Positions 63,437-64,000 of a DNA stretch of 64,000 nucleotides are shown here, piece by piece. This DNA comes from Tistrella mobilis KA081020-065. GTDB taxonomy: Bacteria > Pseudomonadota > Alphaproteobacteria > Tistrellales > Tistrellaceae. The stretch spans positions 2,215,501 to 2,279,500 of the forward strand of contig NC_017956.1 in the NCBI RefSeq assembly GCF_000264455.2. The letters are read 5' to 3'. Within the stretch, counting starts at the first letter, position 1. Every line of letters begins with the position of its first letter. Under the pieces are notes generated by a model. It was not told the DNA's origin. It saw nothing but the letters and a program-made list of their open reading frames with translations, and did not search any database. The position numbers were made by a program, and so were the translations under genes.

Positions 63437-64000
63437 ATGCAGATTTCTCTCCGGTTCCGGGGCACGGCCTCGGTCGCCGCGCTCGCGGTTGCGCTTTCAT
63501 CCACCGTGGCATCCACCGGGGCCTTCGCCCAGGCGATCATCGACAACGGCACGGTGCAGCTCGGTATCAATCCCGAAGGCAATCTGGTCGTCCCGGGCTC
63601 TGCATCCACGCCGATCGGCCTGACCTATCTTCCCGAAAAGAACACCGGCGGCAGCTTCGGCGAGGCGCTGGGGCCCGGCTGCGCCTGCGAAGGCTGGGGC
63701 ATCGCCGATATCGGCACCACCCTGTTCGGCAAGGCCGGTGAAAGCTTCGGCACCGCCAATATCGACCCTGCCAGCGTCGATCTGACCGTCAGCGGCACCG
63801 GCACCCATGCGAGCTCCACAGGCAGCGCCGCACGATCGGTGGTGAATGTGGTAGAGCCCGGCGCCGACGGCCGGGTGCTGCAGGTGACCCACGATTTCAA
63901 GCCGATCGACGGCGTGAAGAACCTGTACCAGGTCGACGTCACGGTGAAGAACATCTCGGCCTCGGCAGCGGGCGAGGTTGCGAAGCTGATCTATCGCCGG
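63437..64000 (+). CDS. Secreted protein of unknown function, N-terminal part (cut by window end)
   Basis: The frame opens at ATG 63437 and runs to the last base, giving 188 residues without a stop. A signal peptide (LRFRGTASVAALAVAL; cut near FAQ) is followed by a beta-rich body: TVQLGINPEGNLVVPG, TPIGLTYLPEKN, a CxC pair (GCACEGWGIAD) and NLYQVDVTVKNISASAAG. The strand pattern and CxC followed by EGWG recall extracellular proteins of bacteria from several phyla whose role is not known. The start has GGGG nine bases upstream (or GAGG close by). Confidence 0.7.
   Translation, partial: MQISLRFRGTASVAALAVALSSTVASTGAFAQAIIDNGTVQLGINPEGNLVVPGSASTPIGLTYLPEKNTGGSFGEALGPGCACEGWGIADIGTTLFGKAGESFGTANIDPASVDLTVSGTGTHASSTGSAARSVVNVVEPGADGRVLQVTHDFKPIDGVKNLYQVDVTVKNISASAAGEVAKLIYRR

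Overview
The window is chromosomal DNA from a GC-rich alphaproteobacterium, most probably a member of the Rhodospirillales. I infer this from several things together. Codons end mostly in G or C. Heme is made by 5-aminolevulinate synthase (the Shemin route). There is an FNR/FixK-type oxygen regulator with an N-terminal cysteine cluster. Two branched-chain-amino-acid-type (HAAT) ABC transporters are present, one with the small membrane protein often found beside liv genes in this order. The gene content resembles Tistrella, but that is an impression and not a search result. I saw no rRNA, tRNA, insertion sequence, integrase or CRISPR array.

Layout. 1-3252: the 3' part of parE, then three tandem paralogous lipoprotein genes. 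3253-3771: a terminator, a small minus-strand gene and an AT-rich control region. 3772-9445: a soluble globin-coupled chemoreceptor, a frameshifted PhnM-like amidohydrolase, an alpha/beta hydrolase, an isochorismatase-family hydrolase and the RNA helicase RhlE. 9667-17328 (minus): a HAAT transporter with a terminal hydrolase gene and a sigma-54-dependent activator. A near-perfect -24/-12 promoter and three copies of one palindrome lie between activator and operon. 17455-21449 (minus): a secreted esterase, a benzoylformate-decarboxylase-like ThDP enzyme and flavohemoglobin Hmp, with a perfect 9+9 palindrome upstream of hmp.

21712-28126 (plus): a tightly packed six-gene operon of four glycosyltransferases, a histidine phosphatase and a polysaccharide deacetylase, probably for an unidentified surface or secreted glycan. 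28307-34986 (plus): an oligopeptide-type ABC importer led by a small membrane protein. 35065-36926: the divergent FNR-type regulator and uppP. 37236-47979: a catabolic cluster with two crotonases, a creatininase-family hydrolase, an FMN-dependent luciferase-like monooxygenase, a CoA ligase, its own DHBP synthase, a flavin reductase and an MFS carrier, followed by AraC-type and Lrp-type regulators. 48178-51856: dusA, azlCD and a DUF1835 protein.

51943-57430 (minus): a second complete HAAT transporter. 57946-63076 (minus): a small DUF6898-like gene, hemA, a cyclic-nucleotide-binding-domain protein and a strikingly degenerate ABC exporter whose nucleotide-binding domain is split by an insert of about 290 residues. 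63437-64000 (plus): the start of a secreted protein cut by the window edge.

The least ordinary parts are the flavin-dependent catabolic cluster, the degenerate split ABC protein with its cNMP-domain partner, the six-gene glycan operon, and the sigma-54 promoter with three upstream palindromes controlling a transporter-hydrolase operon.
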